DNA from: Hofstenia miamia
Taxonomy: Eukaryota > Xenacoelomorpha > Acoela > Hofsteniidae
NCBI GenBank assembly: GCA_900660155.1
Contig: CABFPE010000030.1
Span: 403,458-467,457, forward strand
DNA: 64,000 nucleotides
Reading direction: 5' to 3'
Shown: positions 10,723 to 21,259 of the stretch, in pieces
Layout of the letters: each line of letters opens with the position of its first letter
How positions within the stretch are numbered: position 1 is the stretch's first letter
Position numbers and translations under genes: made by a program
The notes under the pieces: generated by a model
Seen by the model: the letters and a program-made list of their open reading frames with translations, nothing else
What the model was told of the DNA's origin: nothing
Databases searched by the model: none

Positions 10723-12451
10723 CTAATCGACAATATTATGAAACATCTTAAAGCAATTTTTGTCTTTTGTTATGCAAAGATGCACTTTACATTTCTCACA
10801 TCCAGTTTTTGGTTTTGAAGTACACAATTGATTTTTACATCTTCCTTGTGAACTGTGTGTAATTGGCCAATGACCAATATCATCGAGTCGTATGCTGCTG
10901 GTTGGGAACGCGACTTTTGGGCCTCCCCTTTGCTGTTTTCGTGCAAGTTCGTCATCCTGAAGAGAAGGCCGACCTCTTTTTGGATTTTGATTCACACATA
11001 AACTGCTCGCAACATTGCATTTGAAGTCAAATAATGACATTCCTTCACTGTTTAAATCAAAAGAATCTCTATTGAACTTTAACCATCCATTTACGCTACC
11101 AATGTCTATCATGTGGAAAAAGAATCGCAAATACGACATCTTATTACAATGTGTAGTAGTCCTATACAAAGATATATACCTGTTGAACTCATCAACATAG
11201 CCCATTCCACTATTGTAAGCAGAAACAATTTTCGGACAACTGACTTCAACATTTTTGCGTAGTTTTGAATCAAAGCGATTTACTGTTTCCACTGGTTGAC
11301 CACCAATAAAAGTAGACATCAATGTAACTGTTCTATTGTCGCACCACTTTACACATGCTATTTCAATGCCATCCTTATTGCAATGCGCTTCATCAAAAGT
11401 TCCCCGACCTTGTTTTTGTAAGTCTTTATCACTTCGTAGACATANCAACATTTTTGCGTAGTTTTGAATCAAAGCGATTTACTGTTTCCACTGGTTGACC
11501 ACCAATAAAAGTAGACATCAATGTAACTGTTCTATTGTCACACCACTTTACACATGCTATTTCAATGCCATCCTTATTGCAATGCGCTTCATCAAAAGTT
11601 CCCCGATCTTGTTTTTGTAAGTCTTTATCACTTCGTAGACATAAATTTGGTGCTCTATTAACTCTTAGCGTACCAATACTTAATATACCTTTTTTAGCCA
11701 AATATAATTGAAGAAGGGCAGAATTAAACCAATTATCAAAAAATAGACGAAAATTCCGAAATTCAGGAACATTTGCAGTTTTAATTAATCTAATGATTAC
11801 TTGGCCAGATTTCCCAACGCCTTCGACATCTGAAACATTTTGAGATTTTCCACTATATACTTCAAGTCCATGTAAAAGACCTCCGCTGCCACAAATTTAA
11901 AACAGTTTATATCCCCATTTTTTAGGTTTATGGGGGTTATATTGACGTAGACCACCTGATTTGTTTCCTTTATATGGGAGGATTTGTTCATCAATACTTA
12001 AATCACGATCAATTTCTATTTTTGAGCATGTAAGATTAATTTGTTTTATAATCATATCAAAATAGAATGTCTTTGGCGGACGTTGTTCTGTTGGTTTATT
12101 TGCACTGTAACAAAAATAGAGATTAGATTTAATTTCTTCCCAACGATCTCTTGTCATTACATTAGCGACCTGACTAACACGAGTTCTTGAAGCCCAATAA
12201 TGTCGAGAGGATGGAAGCTTTATTAATGACATCCACATAACTGCTCCAATAAACACTTTAAGTTCAGCGATTCCCAAAACAAAATTAGAATTAACGTTAA
12301 GTTCATGAGCTCTTAAGTTAGAACAGTTACAGACATCTTCCAAGAATTCATTTGAGAACATATTATTAAAGTAATCAATTGGCTTAGAAATCAATTTGTG
12401 TCTGCAATATGGTTGAAGAATTAAATTGTCGTCACATGCAAGATATTTCAC
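10723..12451 (-). pseudogene. piggyBac transposase (DDD), one stop plus assembly duplication
   Basis: Cut-and-paste transposase of the RNase-H-fold DDD type. Read on the minus strand from 12451: an N-terminal region with DYFNNMFS, then LGIAELKVFIGAVMWM and HYWAS, the first Asp in LSIDEQILPYKG, KPKKWGYKLF, the second Asp in LFFDNWFNSALL, the third in MGYVDEFNRYISLYR, and a Cys-rich tail with GCEKCKVHLC and CFKMFHN. One in-frame TAA separates KLF from ICGSGG near 11898 (a single-base change from Lys or similar). At 11445 an N joins two overlapping contigs so that residues around TLMSTFIGGQPVETVNRFD appear twice; without it the frame runs on. The region upstream of 12451 has a stop just before the first Met in this frame, and the acidic N-terminus common in the family is absent or lies elsewhere. 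Confidence 0.88.
11247..11643. repeat. 198-bp direct duplication around a single N (unmerged overlap)
   Basis: 11247-11444 and 11446-11643 are the same sequence with two differences (G/A at 11339/11538 and C/T near 11408/11607), separated only by the N at 11445. The pattern fits two contigs from different haplotypes, or element copies, placed end to end without merging their overlap. Confidence 0.9.
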
Positions 12452-13101
12452 TACTTACCAATCACTAATTGCCGATTATTTACGAGAGAACGGATAGGGT
12501 TTCAAAGCAAAATCAATTCGACTTCACAATCAGGCTGATGAACCTAATTTAGTTTGTACTAAATATACGACATACTTCGTAAGCGCGATCATCTTATGCA
12601 TTTGACGCCTTTATCGTTTTGTTGCCCTAATATAATTATTCATTATGCACATTTTCCGGAAAATGTGTACCCAATTCAAATTAAGGAGTAAAATTGTAAT
12701 CATCTCAATTTATTGTGATGTCTTTCTATGCCGATGTCCTTTATTTAGTACAAACTTATTAATGAGTTTATATAATTACTATTTTTAGATAACGTTTTAA
12801 TTTCGTTTTTGACCTATTAAATGTATACTTCAGAGCTCTGCAAAAATTTTTGCACAACAATTTTTTTATACAACATTGAAATGTACAATTTAATTATATG
12901 GATAAAAATATTATGCATTTTATGAATGTTGAAAATATATCTAATAAGTATACGGTAAAATATTCCAATATTAAGAAGTTTGAAAATTATAATTCTTCAG
13001 AATCTTACTTTAAAAAAATGCAGCAAAAATTTATAATATAACGGATTTAAGATCATTTTTAAGTTTGTCCTATATACAGGCGTTCGGCAGTTTAAGGTTA
13101 A

Positions 13102-16100
13102 ATTGTTTATTAAAGATATTTTTCTACTTTTGGCCCCAACTTTTATCTTTGTTTATATAATTACTTTATGATTTTGGCATTTTAGGTACACAAAAGGCTC
13201 CTAATTTTGAACGTGGGGCCACAAATGTGTTTAAAATTGCATATAACAAGATATACTTCTATTTTTACTACTGAATTTTTTTGCCATTTAGAGGCACGGT
13301 TTAGCCGCATCCCCTCCGTGAGGCCACTGGAGACAGCACAGGGAACTGCTTTGTAGTTTAACACAAATTCATGCTGTTGTAATGCACAGAATTTTTTAAC
13401 AGTTTTCGAGGAAAAGCCTTGAAATGGACACTTTTTGGACTTATTGATTTCAAGTAAATAAATACAGTTTCTTTAAGATCTCTGTTAACTTTAAATAATT
13501 TGTTTGAAACATTGATTATTTTTTAGGAACTTCCATCATCCACTATCATTTTTCGTATTTCCTCTAAATTCAGATTTGTGGTATTTGTAAAACTCTTAAA
13601 GTTAGTCTGTGTTAGCGTATATTCTGCTGAGGGAAGCACGATATTTTTAAAGACCTTAATTATCTACTGAAAATAAGTATGGAATTGAACAACCTTTCCT
13701 CATAAAAGAAAATTTTTAATTAAAGTTCTACTAAACGAAAATTATTGAGATTTGTTTATTGATGGTTGTTCGAATATATAACGTGAATCTTGATTTAAAT
13801 TATCTATGCAGAGTTCATTCTGCAATTGGATTTTTTTTAAAAAAATATAAAATAATTATCTTAGTGCTATGTGAGGCATCTCGAAAACACATTGATGAAC
13901 ATGAAAGTCGGAATGATGCCTCCTCCTAAACACTTTACCCACATGTATATGTTTTGTTATTCAACATGTATTAATTAAGGAATTTCTTGCTATTTGTTTC
14001 TATAAAATTTTTTTAGATATTCATAACTCACTAAATGACCTCTGACGAGACTTGGATAATCTTTTTATAGAAAAAAAAATAGTTGAGGCTAGTTGTTACT
14101 GCCATGGGATTTAGTTAGAAATCCTGATTAGCTGAACATTGGAAACGGTAAGATTTAAAAAACTTAAAAAAATTGAAATTTTCAATAAAAAATCGTGATG
14201 CTTTTCAAGTTCTTCTGCTACAACAATACACTTTTTGTACAAATTTCCAACATTATGTTAGAGTACGTTACGTTCACCAATAATTGTGACTATGTCTTAA
14301 GATTTTTAAATTTCATAATACGGTTGGAGAAAATTGCTTAGAAATTTGAAAAAAAACAATTTGTCCTTTATAAAGAAAATAGAGAGTTTAAAACGTTTGT
14401 AAATTATCAAGAAGATTGTACAACTTCCTTAAAATTTATAAATTACTTTTATTAGACGATTTTAGTATTAAATTAAGCCCCACAGAGAAAATCCAATTCG
14501 TTCTTAAAACAAATGAGATCCCAAAGGCCTTTTACCATTAGAATGCTTTCCCAATATTTCAAAATGAAAAAAATTACTTTCACATTTTCAATTTACTAAA
14601 CGAACACATTATTGTGAATGAAACGCTTTGCTTAATTTCTATTTTCATATTGAACATATTAAATTTCTCATTTTCACTGCTATAATCCATGTGGACTATT
14701 GTCAGTCTGTTCGAACTAAGCAAAGTTTGACAACTTATTTCACGGAATATAGGTCAGAGAACGAACACCATTTAATTGCGGTATACTTATTTCAAAGAAA
14801 CTTTTACATTAAATTCACTGTTTAAAAAAAATTAGTAGCAAACGAACGATTATGAAGAAATTGAAAACGGATCACTTTTAGACAATTAGACCTCTGTTCA
14901 TTTCACTGAATTACTACTTACAAGATAATCTGCAGCAGCAGCAAGTGGCGGTTTATCTAATTACGAAGCATTTCAGACAAAATATGGATGTTTTTAATGT
15001 CCAAGCGAGTCGCTATTTTTAAAATCGCCAATTTAATCATTGATGAGATTCCTAATATAGTTTTTACAGTATCATAGGCATCTCTTCTATAAAAATATAT
15101 AATTTACTAATCTAGGGGAATACAGATCTATTACCATTATGCAATAAATACGCTTTCCACCAATGTTATTGACATGACAAGACTTTCTTATTCTTCATGA
15201 GATTTTCCGCAGAATCCATAAAACAGTCATCAAAATCACTAGTCACTCGGATCCACAATGTTTTATACAAACAAGTAACACTACATAATGCCATTTGAAT
15301 TGTATCGAAATTATTGTTACTTAGAACTGTAATTTGATTAAAATATGGGTTAGTATTTTTTTCCCATGAAATGTGTAATTTCATTTCATGACAAAAAGTA
15401 ACTTTTATTTCAAGAAAAATTGTGTTCATTGCAGTGAATAAAGTCTTTTTCATTAAGTGTTGCCTTTCAAATATTGTTGGTATTAAGTGCAAATCTTTTG
15501 TTGTGCCGATTGCGAGTAAAGGATTAAAATCTGTGGTAGACTAGCTAATCTAATAATAATTTCAAGGCATTTTACACTGGGTGTCTCCCTCGTCACAATT
15601 TGCATCTTTTTGATATATCTATTACATAACCAATCGCATACTACTTAAAAACAGTAAATTTTATGTTTTAATTTTACTTTAGAAGCAGCCTCAGGGAAAG
15701 AAACTAGGGTTCTACGTAATAAGAATTTTATTGGTTCAGATCATATTAAAAATTGGAAGTTCTAGGGCCCAGTTTCATGTTGGTTCAAGTGCACTGAAAT
15801 GTTTTGAACTATGACTAAGTGCATTAAACTCTAAAAGAAACTAATGTAAATTTAATTGCTTTTGATAGCAACTGCTTTATATTTATTACCGAAAACTTAA
15901 CAAATAATAAAATTTTTATTGCACGTAACAGTCGGTTGTAGTGTTGCAAGAAGCACATTTGTTGCCAGCTGGGTTGTTCGTATTCTAAGCCAAACTATTA
16001 AAAATTCTTAATTGCCCGATGTAAGAAAAACTTGCTCACCATAAATTAAAATTCATTTATAAAAGCTTTGAGGCATTTCTAAGTGATTAGTTATGTCATT

Positions 16101-16323
16101 TTCGCTCCCCCTTCACAAAATTGGCCGAAAAGCCGATTTGAGACGTCCTCCAATCAGAAATATGTATTCGACCACCTTGACATTTTGAATAAATAATGAA
16201 CATTCATTGGATAGAGTGTGCCTAAGATTATACTTTGATTGAGAAAGGAAAATCTGTATGTCTAATACCATAAAATATGTAGAATAACAATTGGCTATTA
16301 ATTTTTAATCAAAATTACAAAGC
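13102..16323. other. AT-rich DNA; possible upstream introns of the Ig gene
   Basis: No further Ig exon was recognised. A 108-codon minus-strand frame at 15166-15492 contains a C...W...C order (FCHEMKLHISWEKN and ALCSVTC) but lacks the other Ig landmarks and I do not assign it. Near 16160-16172 the words TGTATTCGACCACC resemble the inner end of the Tc1-like terminal repeat at 16324 and may be a decayed extra copy. Otherwise I see nothing. Confidence 0.35.
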
Positions 16324-17675
16324 TAGTATTGGAAAAATGTATTCGGCCACCTGAAAAAATTTTAACAAATGAGCAAATCCGAAAGAAGTAAATTCAAAAT
16401 AAGATACTTAAATTAATAATTGATGTATTATAAGCACTTAGTAACAAAATCCTCTCTTCTAGTATTTTTTAGGGTGTCACTTTGAGCGAATAACAGCTTC
16501 AAGGCGATCAGGGATTAAAGCAAAAATTCTTTCAATAAAGCTGCTGAGAATTTCATAAAATTCTTTCTTTATTGCGGTCCACAGCTCGTCTTCAGTGTGA
16601 AGAGTATGCTGTCCAATTAGATATTTGACCTCTTTCCTCATATTTTCGATAATGTTAAGGTCTGGAGATTGGCCAGGCCAATCAGCAAGAATAGGGACCC
16701 CATTATTGTGGAAGAAGTTCTTCATTTCTTTTGAGGTATGACATTGAGCACAATCCTGCTGATATATTGAATCACGTGTAAGAAGTGGCAAGAGTTCCTT
16801 TCTAGAATCCGAGCATATTAAGAGTTTCGGAGAGTATCAGTGATGTGAACAATCTGCGAAAGCCACACTTCCATATTGCACCCCATACCATTTCAGACTT
16901 CCCACCGTACTTCATGGCCCCTAGAGTAAATTGAGGCAAAATCTGAACTTCTCCCCAGTTGGTCTCTTTATCAACATTCCTTTCGATAAGTATAGCTCAA
17001 ATCTTGACTAATCTGAAAATATAACATTAGACAAATGTTCAGATGAATTGTCTCTCATTAAATTGGCCGGCGTAATCTTTGCTTTGAGGTTAAGAATAAC
17101 TTTCTGGGTGTCACGAAAGTTCCAATTGAGTACTTCTTCAGGATGTTTCGCACAGTTCTTGCTATCACGAGGTTACCATCAGCACATTCCTTGCGAAGTT
17201 CCTCTGAAGTATTCCTGGGATTTCGCTTTGAAAGGCACACAAGAGCTGATTGGGAGGTTTTGGAGGTCTTCTTTCGTCTTCCGGACTTTGGCTTGGGGGC
17301 AATGATGTTTTCAGAAGTGAAACGTCTGATGATGTATGCGTCAGTACTTTGAGGTCGCTCTACAAATCGGGCTATATTACGTTGACTCATCCACTCCAAA
17401 TGTTTGGCGATAATTAACTCGCGGAAGCAAGAGGTACGTAACCAGGCATCATATTTGGTGAAGAAAAACCTTTATTAGACATTTTCAATATGAATATAGT
17501 GAAAAAAGCTCAACCAATGAATTTTTTTACAGATTATTTGATTTGGTCTGAAGTCGCTAAATACATTTTTCCAAGAAAAGATTAGCTAACTACAAGCATT
17601 GTAGCATTTCTCCTTGAGATTCTTAGAAATATTTATGACAAATCATGGGTGGCCGAATTCTTTTTTCCAGTACTG
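16324..17675 (-). mobile_element. Tc1-like transposon, inactive
   Basis: The left end TAGTATTGGAAAAATGTATT (then CGGCCACC) and the inverted right end CAGTACTGGAAAAAAGAATT (then CGGCCACC) form imperfect terminal repeats of about 29 bp. They begin with the CAGT-like start common in Tc1 elements and enclose a Tc1-type transposase on the minus strand. Length is 1352 bp. A TA target cannot be fixed cleanly because the right side runs into AT repeats. Confidence 0.85.
16477..17440 (-). pseudogene. Tc1-like transposase, broken
   Basis: Minus strand. The N-terminal part has a helix-turn-helix region (RELIIAKHLEWMSQRNIARF, then STDAYIIRRF), a GRR hook and a second DNA-binding part ending near NILKKY. 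The start region reads MPGYVPLAS in another frame, so a frameshift lies just before RELI. The middle (16792-17057) has several stops; IFSD-stop-SRFEL holds the first catalytic Asp with the usual Glu replaced by a stop. The C-terminal part has QQDCAQCHTS (second Asp), ADWPGQSPDLN and IIENM (Glu). I count 35 residues between the second Asp and the Glu, one more than the DD34E of classical Tc1, owing to an extra residue before DWP. It is clearly dead. Confidence 0.85.
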
Positions 17676-17693
17676 CATATATATGTATGTATA

Positions 17694-17694
17694 N
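17694..17694. other. single-N contig seam
   Basis: One undetermined base between an AT microsatellite and a 28-bp tandem array that ends in adapter-like sequence. The region 17676-17870 is probably misassembled. Confidence 0.7.
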
Positions 17695-17826
17695 AAAGTA
17701 GAAATAGGGTTAAAAAAAATTCAAAGTAGAAATAGGGTTAAAAAAAATTCAAAGTAGAAATAGGGTTAAAAAAAATTCAAAGTAGAAATAGGGTTAAAAA
17801 AAATTCAAAGTAGAAATAGGGTTAAA
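17695..17826. repeat. 28-bp tandem repeat, about 4.7 units
   Basis: Perfect units of 28 bp starting AAAGTAGAAATAGGGTTAAA with an A-rich remainder. There is no sequence divergence between units, and the last is cut at the adapter-like sequence. The perfection and the flanking N suggest an assembly or library product rather than an old satellite. Confidence 0.9.
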
Positions 17827-17843
17827 GTGTGTATAAGAGACAG
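17826..17843 (+). other. Tn5 mosaic-end (Nextera adapter) remnant
   Basis: The 18 bases match the 19-bp engineered Tn5 mosaic end except for one missing A: AG-TGTGTATAAGAGACAG. The last 16 bases are identical. Tn5 mosaic ends are used in sequencing libraries and are not expected in an animal genome, so this is adapter carried into the assembly. Confidence 0.9.
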
Positions 17844-18217
17844 TATATATATATATAAATATGTTGTAGAAATTCATATAAAAAATTGCTTTTTTCTGTA
17901 CCAAATGCCATCACTCTTTGTACCAATTGCCATTTGAAGGTAGCTCCCTTAACATTTGTTAGAGACTGATACTTTGGTGGTCCAAGGTGACCCTAATTTA
18001 GGCATCGCCTTCGATGGTCTTATAATAAAAGCCTAGTGCTAAAATGATGCCAACAGTGCCTTGATTAGATTAACGGGAAAGAAATATATAAGAAATATGC
18101 ATGGCGATCTGTACACTACTGTTTACACATGAAATTTTGTACATTAAGTATAATAAATGTATATTCTTATAAAGCGGCATAACTTTTTTACAAAACTCAA
18201 ATGCACTATTTACAATG

Positions 18218-20400
18218 TTAAACAATAATCGAATTAAATTGCTCTATAAATAAATAATGCTTCTTGAAGACTTCAATGTTAGTGATGGTTCTAATTTCTT
18301 TAGGCAACATATTGAAGAGGAATGGACTGCAGATGGAGAATGCATGGTCTGTCAATACCTTTTTTGTTCTATGTATAACTAGTAAATTGTCTGAAGATGA
18401 TCGTGTCATGGAATTTGATATTTCTAAAAGTTCACTGAGGTAGGATGGTCCCATGCCATGTAAGCACTTCCAAACTATTAGACATATTTTATATCTAATT
18501 CTAAATTTAACTTTCAAACAGTGTAGTTCGACTAATGCCGGTGTAATAGCTTCACGGTAACCTAAATTAAATATTAAGCGAGCACACCGATTTTGAATAA
18601 TTTGCAGCTTGTGACTTTGATACTCTGGGATTCTATAAATCAGAATATTGAAAGAATCGATTCTAGATAATACTAATATTTGTAGAATATTCTTCACATT
18701 CGATATACATAGATATTTGCGAATTTTTCTAACATTTTTAAGAACATAGTTTGTCTAGATGATAATTGAGTTTACTTGTGATTTCTTTGAAAGATCTTTG
18801 TGAAAAATACACCCAAGGTTTCTGATGAGGGTTAAAAATTTCTTTGAATCAATACTAACATGTTCCTTTAATCCAAAACACAACAATTTTGTTTTATACT
18901 CATTGAGTAACTGAAATGCTGAGTTCATTTTAAGTGATAATTGTGATATGATGTTCTTGATTGATTGGAGTGCTAAGTTCAGATCCTCCCGTGCAAATAA
19001 AATATATATTTGTGTGTCATCTACAAACATGTAGTGGGATATCTCATTCTCAGAAAGAAATAACTAATAAAAGAATTGTAGACTATAAATAATATAAGGC
19101 CAAGTACTGAGCCCTCAGGTACCCCACATGAAGTTTTTTCTATACTAGAGCATTCATTTCCAACTCGAACATATTGTCTCCGGTTGAGTAAGTATGTTTT
19201 AAACCAGTTAAGTACTGAACCATTTATTCCAATTTTTTGCAGTATATGTAATAATAGTACATGGCTAATAGTGTCAAAAGCATCTGTCTGGTCTAATAGA
19301 GACAAAACGATACAGTCACCACGGTCAAGTGTGAGGAGGATGTCATTTTTTACCAGAAGAAGAACAGATTCCACAGATCGGTTAGCCCTATAGCCAGATT
19401 GGTATTTTGAAAGACGTCTATTCGATTCCAAAAATGGAATGAATTGTTTCGCTGAAGATTTTCAATTAATTTGGAAGGAAATGCAAGGTTTGCTACTGGT
19501 CGATAGCTAGAGTGCTGACTGACGTCCAAGGTCTTTTTCTTCAATGTAGTTCGAATTAGGGATGTCTTCAAGCAATCAGCGAAAGTAGTTAAGGATAGAT
19601 TAACCAAATGAGTTAAATAAGGGAGTATTCCATTAAGAATTTCTTCATTTTTCAATACATTTGTCAAAAAAGGGTCAAGTTCACATGTTGTATTACACAT
19701 AGACATAATTGGTTCTTGTACCCTTAATGTAGATAGCGCTTTAAACTGAGACATGGTTACAATTGACACGGGATATGATCTTATTACATCATCCACCATC
19801 CCAGAAGAGCTCGAATGAAAGCTGCGATATATATATTTGTTGTTTTTCTAAGAAGTAAGCCTGGAAGGAATTCGCATTGGGCATTTGGTTGACTATCTTA
19901 GTCTTCTTGGTAGAGAGATCAGATATCAACTTAAACAATTTCTTTGAATCATTTGATGTCTCTAAAAATCTCCTTGAGTCGTAATTTAATTGTTTTTTTT
20001 ACATAATTGCACTACTTTATTTCGAAGATCTTTAAATGACGCTAGTGAACCCAGAGTTTGGCTGCGCATGTGAAAACGTTCTGCCCTTCGACTTTGAGCA
20101 CGCAGTTGTTTTACTTCCCTATCAAACCACTTTGGTTTCCCTACGTTTACATTAAAAGTTTTCATTGGAATATGTCTGCAAAATATCACTAAGCGTAGAA
20201 GTATATTTCATTGCCATAACCAATGCCGCCACCATGACTTTCTCGAGGCACACTCTTAAAGCCATACCCCATAGGGCAAAGCAAATTTTCAAGAACTAGT
20301 TCTGAAATATAAAATTCCTTATTATTTACAGACCAAGGGTTAATCAAAACACAATTCAAGTTATCTCCATTAATAGAAAAACTTACATTTTGGAGGAGTC
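18218..20400 (-). pseudogene. LINE ORF2 (endonuclease/reverse transcriptase), CR1/L2-like, decayed
   Basis: Minus strand, 5' to 3' from high to low coordinates. 20240-20400: remains of the AP-type endonuclease (INPWSVNNKEFYISELV, then PMGYGFKSVPRESHGGG), with the catalytic middle missing. 19986-20189: the linker KPKWFDREVKQLRAQSRRAERF. 19350-19799: the RT beginning (SSYRPVANLAFPSKLIE). 19021-19431: YQSGYRANRSVESVLLL, LLDQTDAFDTISH (first catalytic Asp region), WFKTYLLNRRQYVRVG and GVPEGSVLG. 18755-19030: FVDDTQIY in place of YADDTQxY, then NEYKTKLLCFG. 18218-18697: the thumb/C-terminal part LSRIDSFN, NRCARLIFNL, ALVELHCLKVKFRIRYKI and FNMLPKEIR. Several frameshifts, stops and two endonuclease deletions are present. 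The motif set fits CR1/L2-clade LINEs; I do not fix the exact clade. Confidence 0.85.
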
Positions 20401-21257
20401 AGTCTGTCATTGATACCAATTTACCTTAATATTTGAGTTCAAGACCACGAATCTTCTATTCATTTTTATCACATCCATTATCAGAGTCCATCTTTTGTGA
20501 AGAAGGGCTTTTCGACTTTCTGTTGGTCCATGTTCAGTGCTCGACTTAAATAAATCCTTTGACATAACAGTCCTTCAGCGTATGTGCCTTGCTAAGTATC
20601 TTCCCAGTGTCCCATGCCTAACGAAATTTTACCATAACAGTTCTTAAGCGATTCTCATAAAATTTACCTAAGCGGTAGCAGTCTTCTATTTCAATTCGTT
20701 CCTCACCAATATAGCCAAAAATATTTCGAATGTCAGACATTTCTAATTCAGGTTTTTGAGACTTAGTTAATGCCGTTTGTTATTTTATCCTCGTACGCGA
20801 ATGCAGTTCAGGTATTCCTCGGTATCAGCCTTAACAGATAGATTGCTGACATATTTCGTGGAGTTGAACTGAGTTGGAACTTCTTGATTTCAAATATATG
20901 CTCCATTTTTTCTTTTGAAAATTTTGAGTTTTTTCTCCAACCTGTCTTTGCTCATCTATAAATTTGCTGGCAATCTTCGATAATTGTTCCTCTATTCTTG
21001 AGGATGAGCATGTATTACATATCCATCGGATTTCACTATAGACAGGCCTTTCTTAAATCTTTGTGATACGCAGATTTTGTCAATCCAATGCGTGAAACAT
21101 GAATAATTTTGTCACAATTAATAGACACTATAGCATCGTTTATCGTTGTCTCGAGAGCACAACCTGAACACGACCGACCACCAGTCATCGTTGCTGCGGT
21201 GGATAATAAAAAATCATAAATTTTCTTTGTTAACCCTATTTTACTGGGGGTATTCAT
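20400..21257 (-). pseudogene. LINE ORF1 with PHD finger, same element as 18218-20400
   Basis: Upstream on the minus strand of the LINE ORF2. 21036-21257 holds GRSCSGC, then AIVSINCDKIIH and IGLTKSAYH; after a one-base frame change WICNTCSSS follows at about 21010-21030. Together these give the Cys/His order of a PHD zinc finger, although the Cys usually found two positions before or at the His pair is degraded. A Gln/Lys-rich coiled-coil-like stretch follows (RIEEQLSKIASKFIDEQRQV). Then comes IEIEDCYRLGKFYENRLRTV and MVKFR, with ILSKAHTLKDCYV, the usual RRM-like part of LINE ORF1. PHD fingers in ORF1 are known from CR1-like LINEs. The whole LINE spans about 3.0 kb and is dead. Confidence 0.75.
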
Positions 21258-21259
21258 AT

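Larger units (their letters stand above)
10339..13097 (-). mobile_element. piggyBac transposon, nearly complete
   Basis: Terminal inverted repeats are CCTTAAACTGCCGAA at 10339-10353 and its reverse complement ending at 13097. The piggyBac target TTAA flanks both ends (10335-10338 and 13098-13101). The transposase lies on the minus strand. Subterminal words recur: TTTGTCCTATATA near 10466, 10650 and 13062, and TAGTACAAACT near 10516, 10660, 12750 and, inverted, near 12553. These may be transposase-binding sites. Assembled length is 2759 bp, but a 198-bp stretch is present twice because of the seam at 11445, so the real length is probably about 2560 bp. Intact ends suggest a fairly recent insertion, near or in an intron of the Ig gene. 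Confidence 0.92.

Noticed and set aside
15166-15492. Possible further Ig exon of the gene at 9672-10259
   Set aside because: Has Cys-Trp-Cys order but lacks the Y-x-C strand, hydrophobic pattern and phase-1 splice sites.
17695-17826. CRISPR-like or satellite array
   Set aside because: Units are contiguous without spacers, perfectly identical and end in adapter sequence beside a gap.
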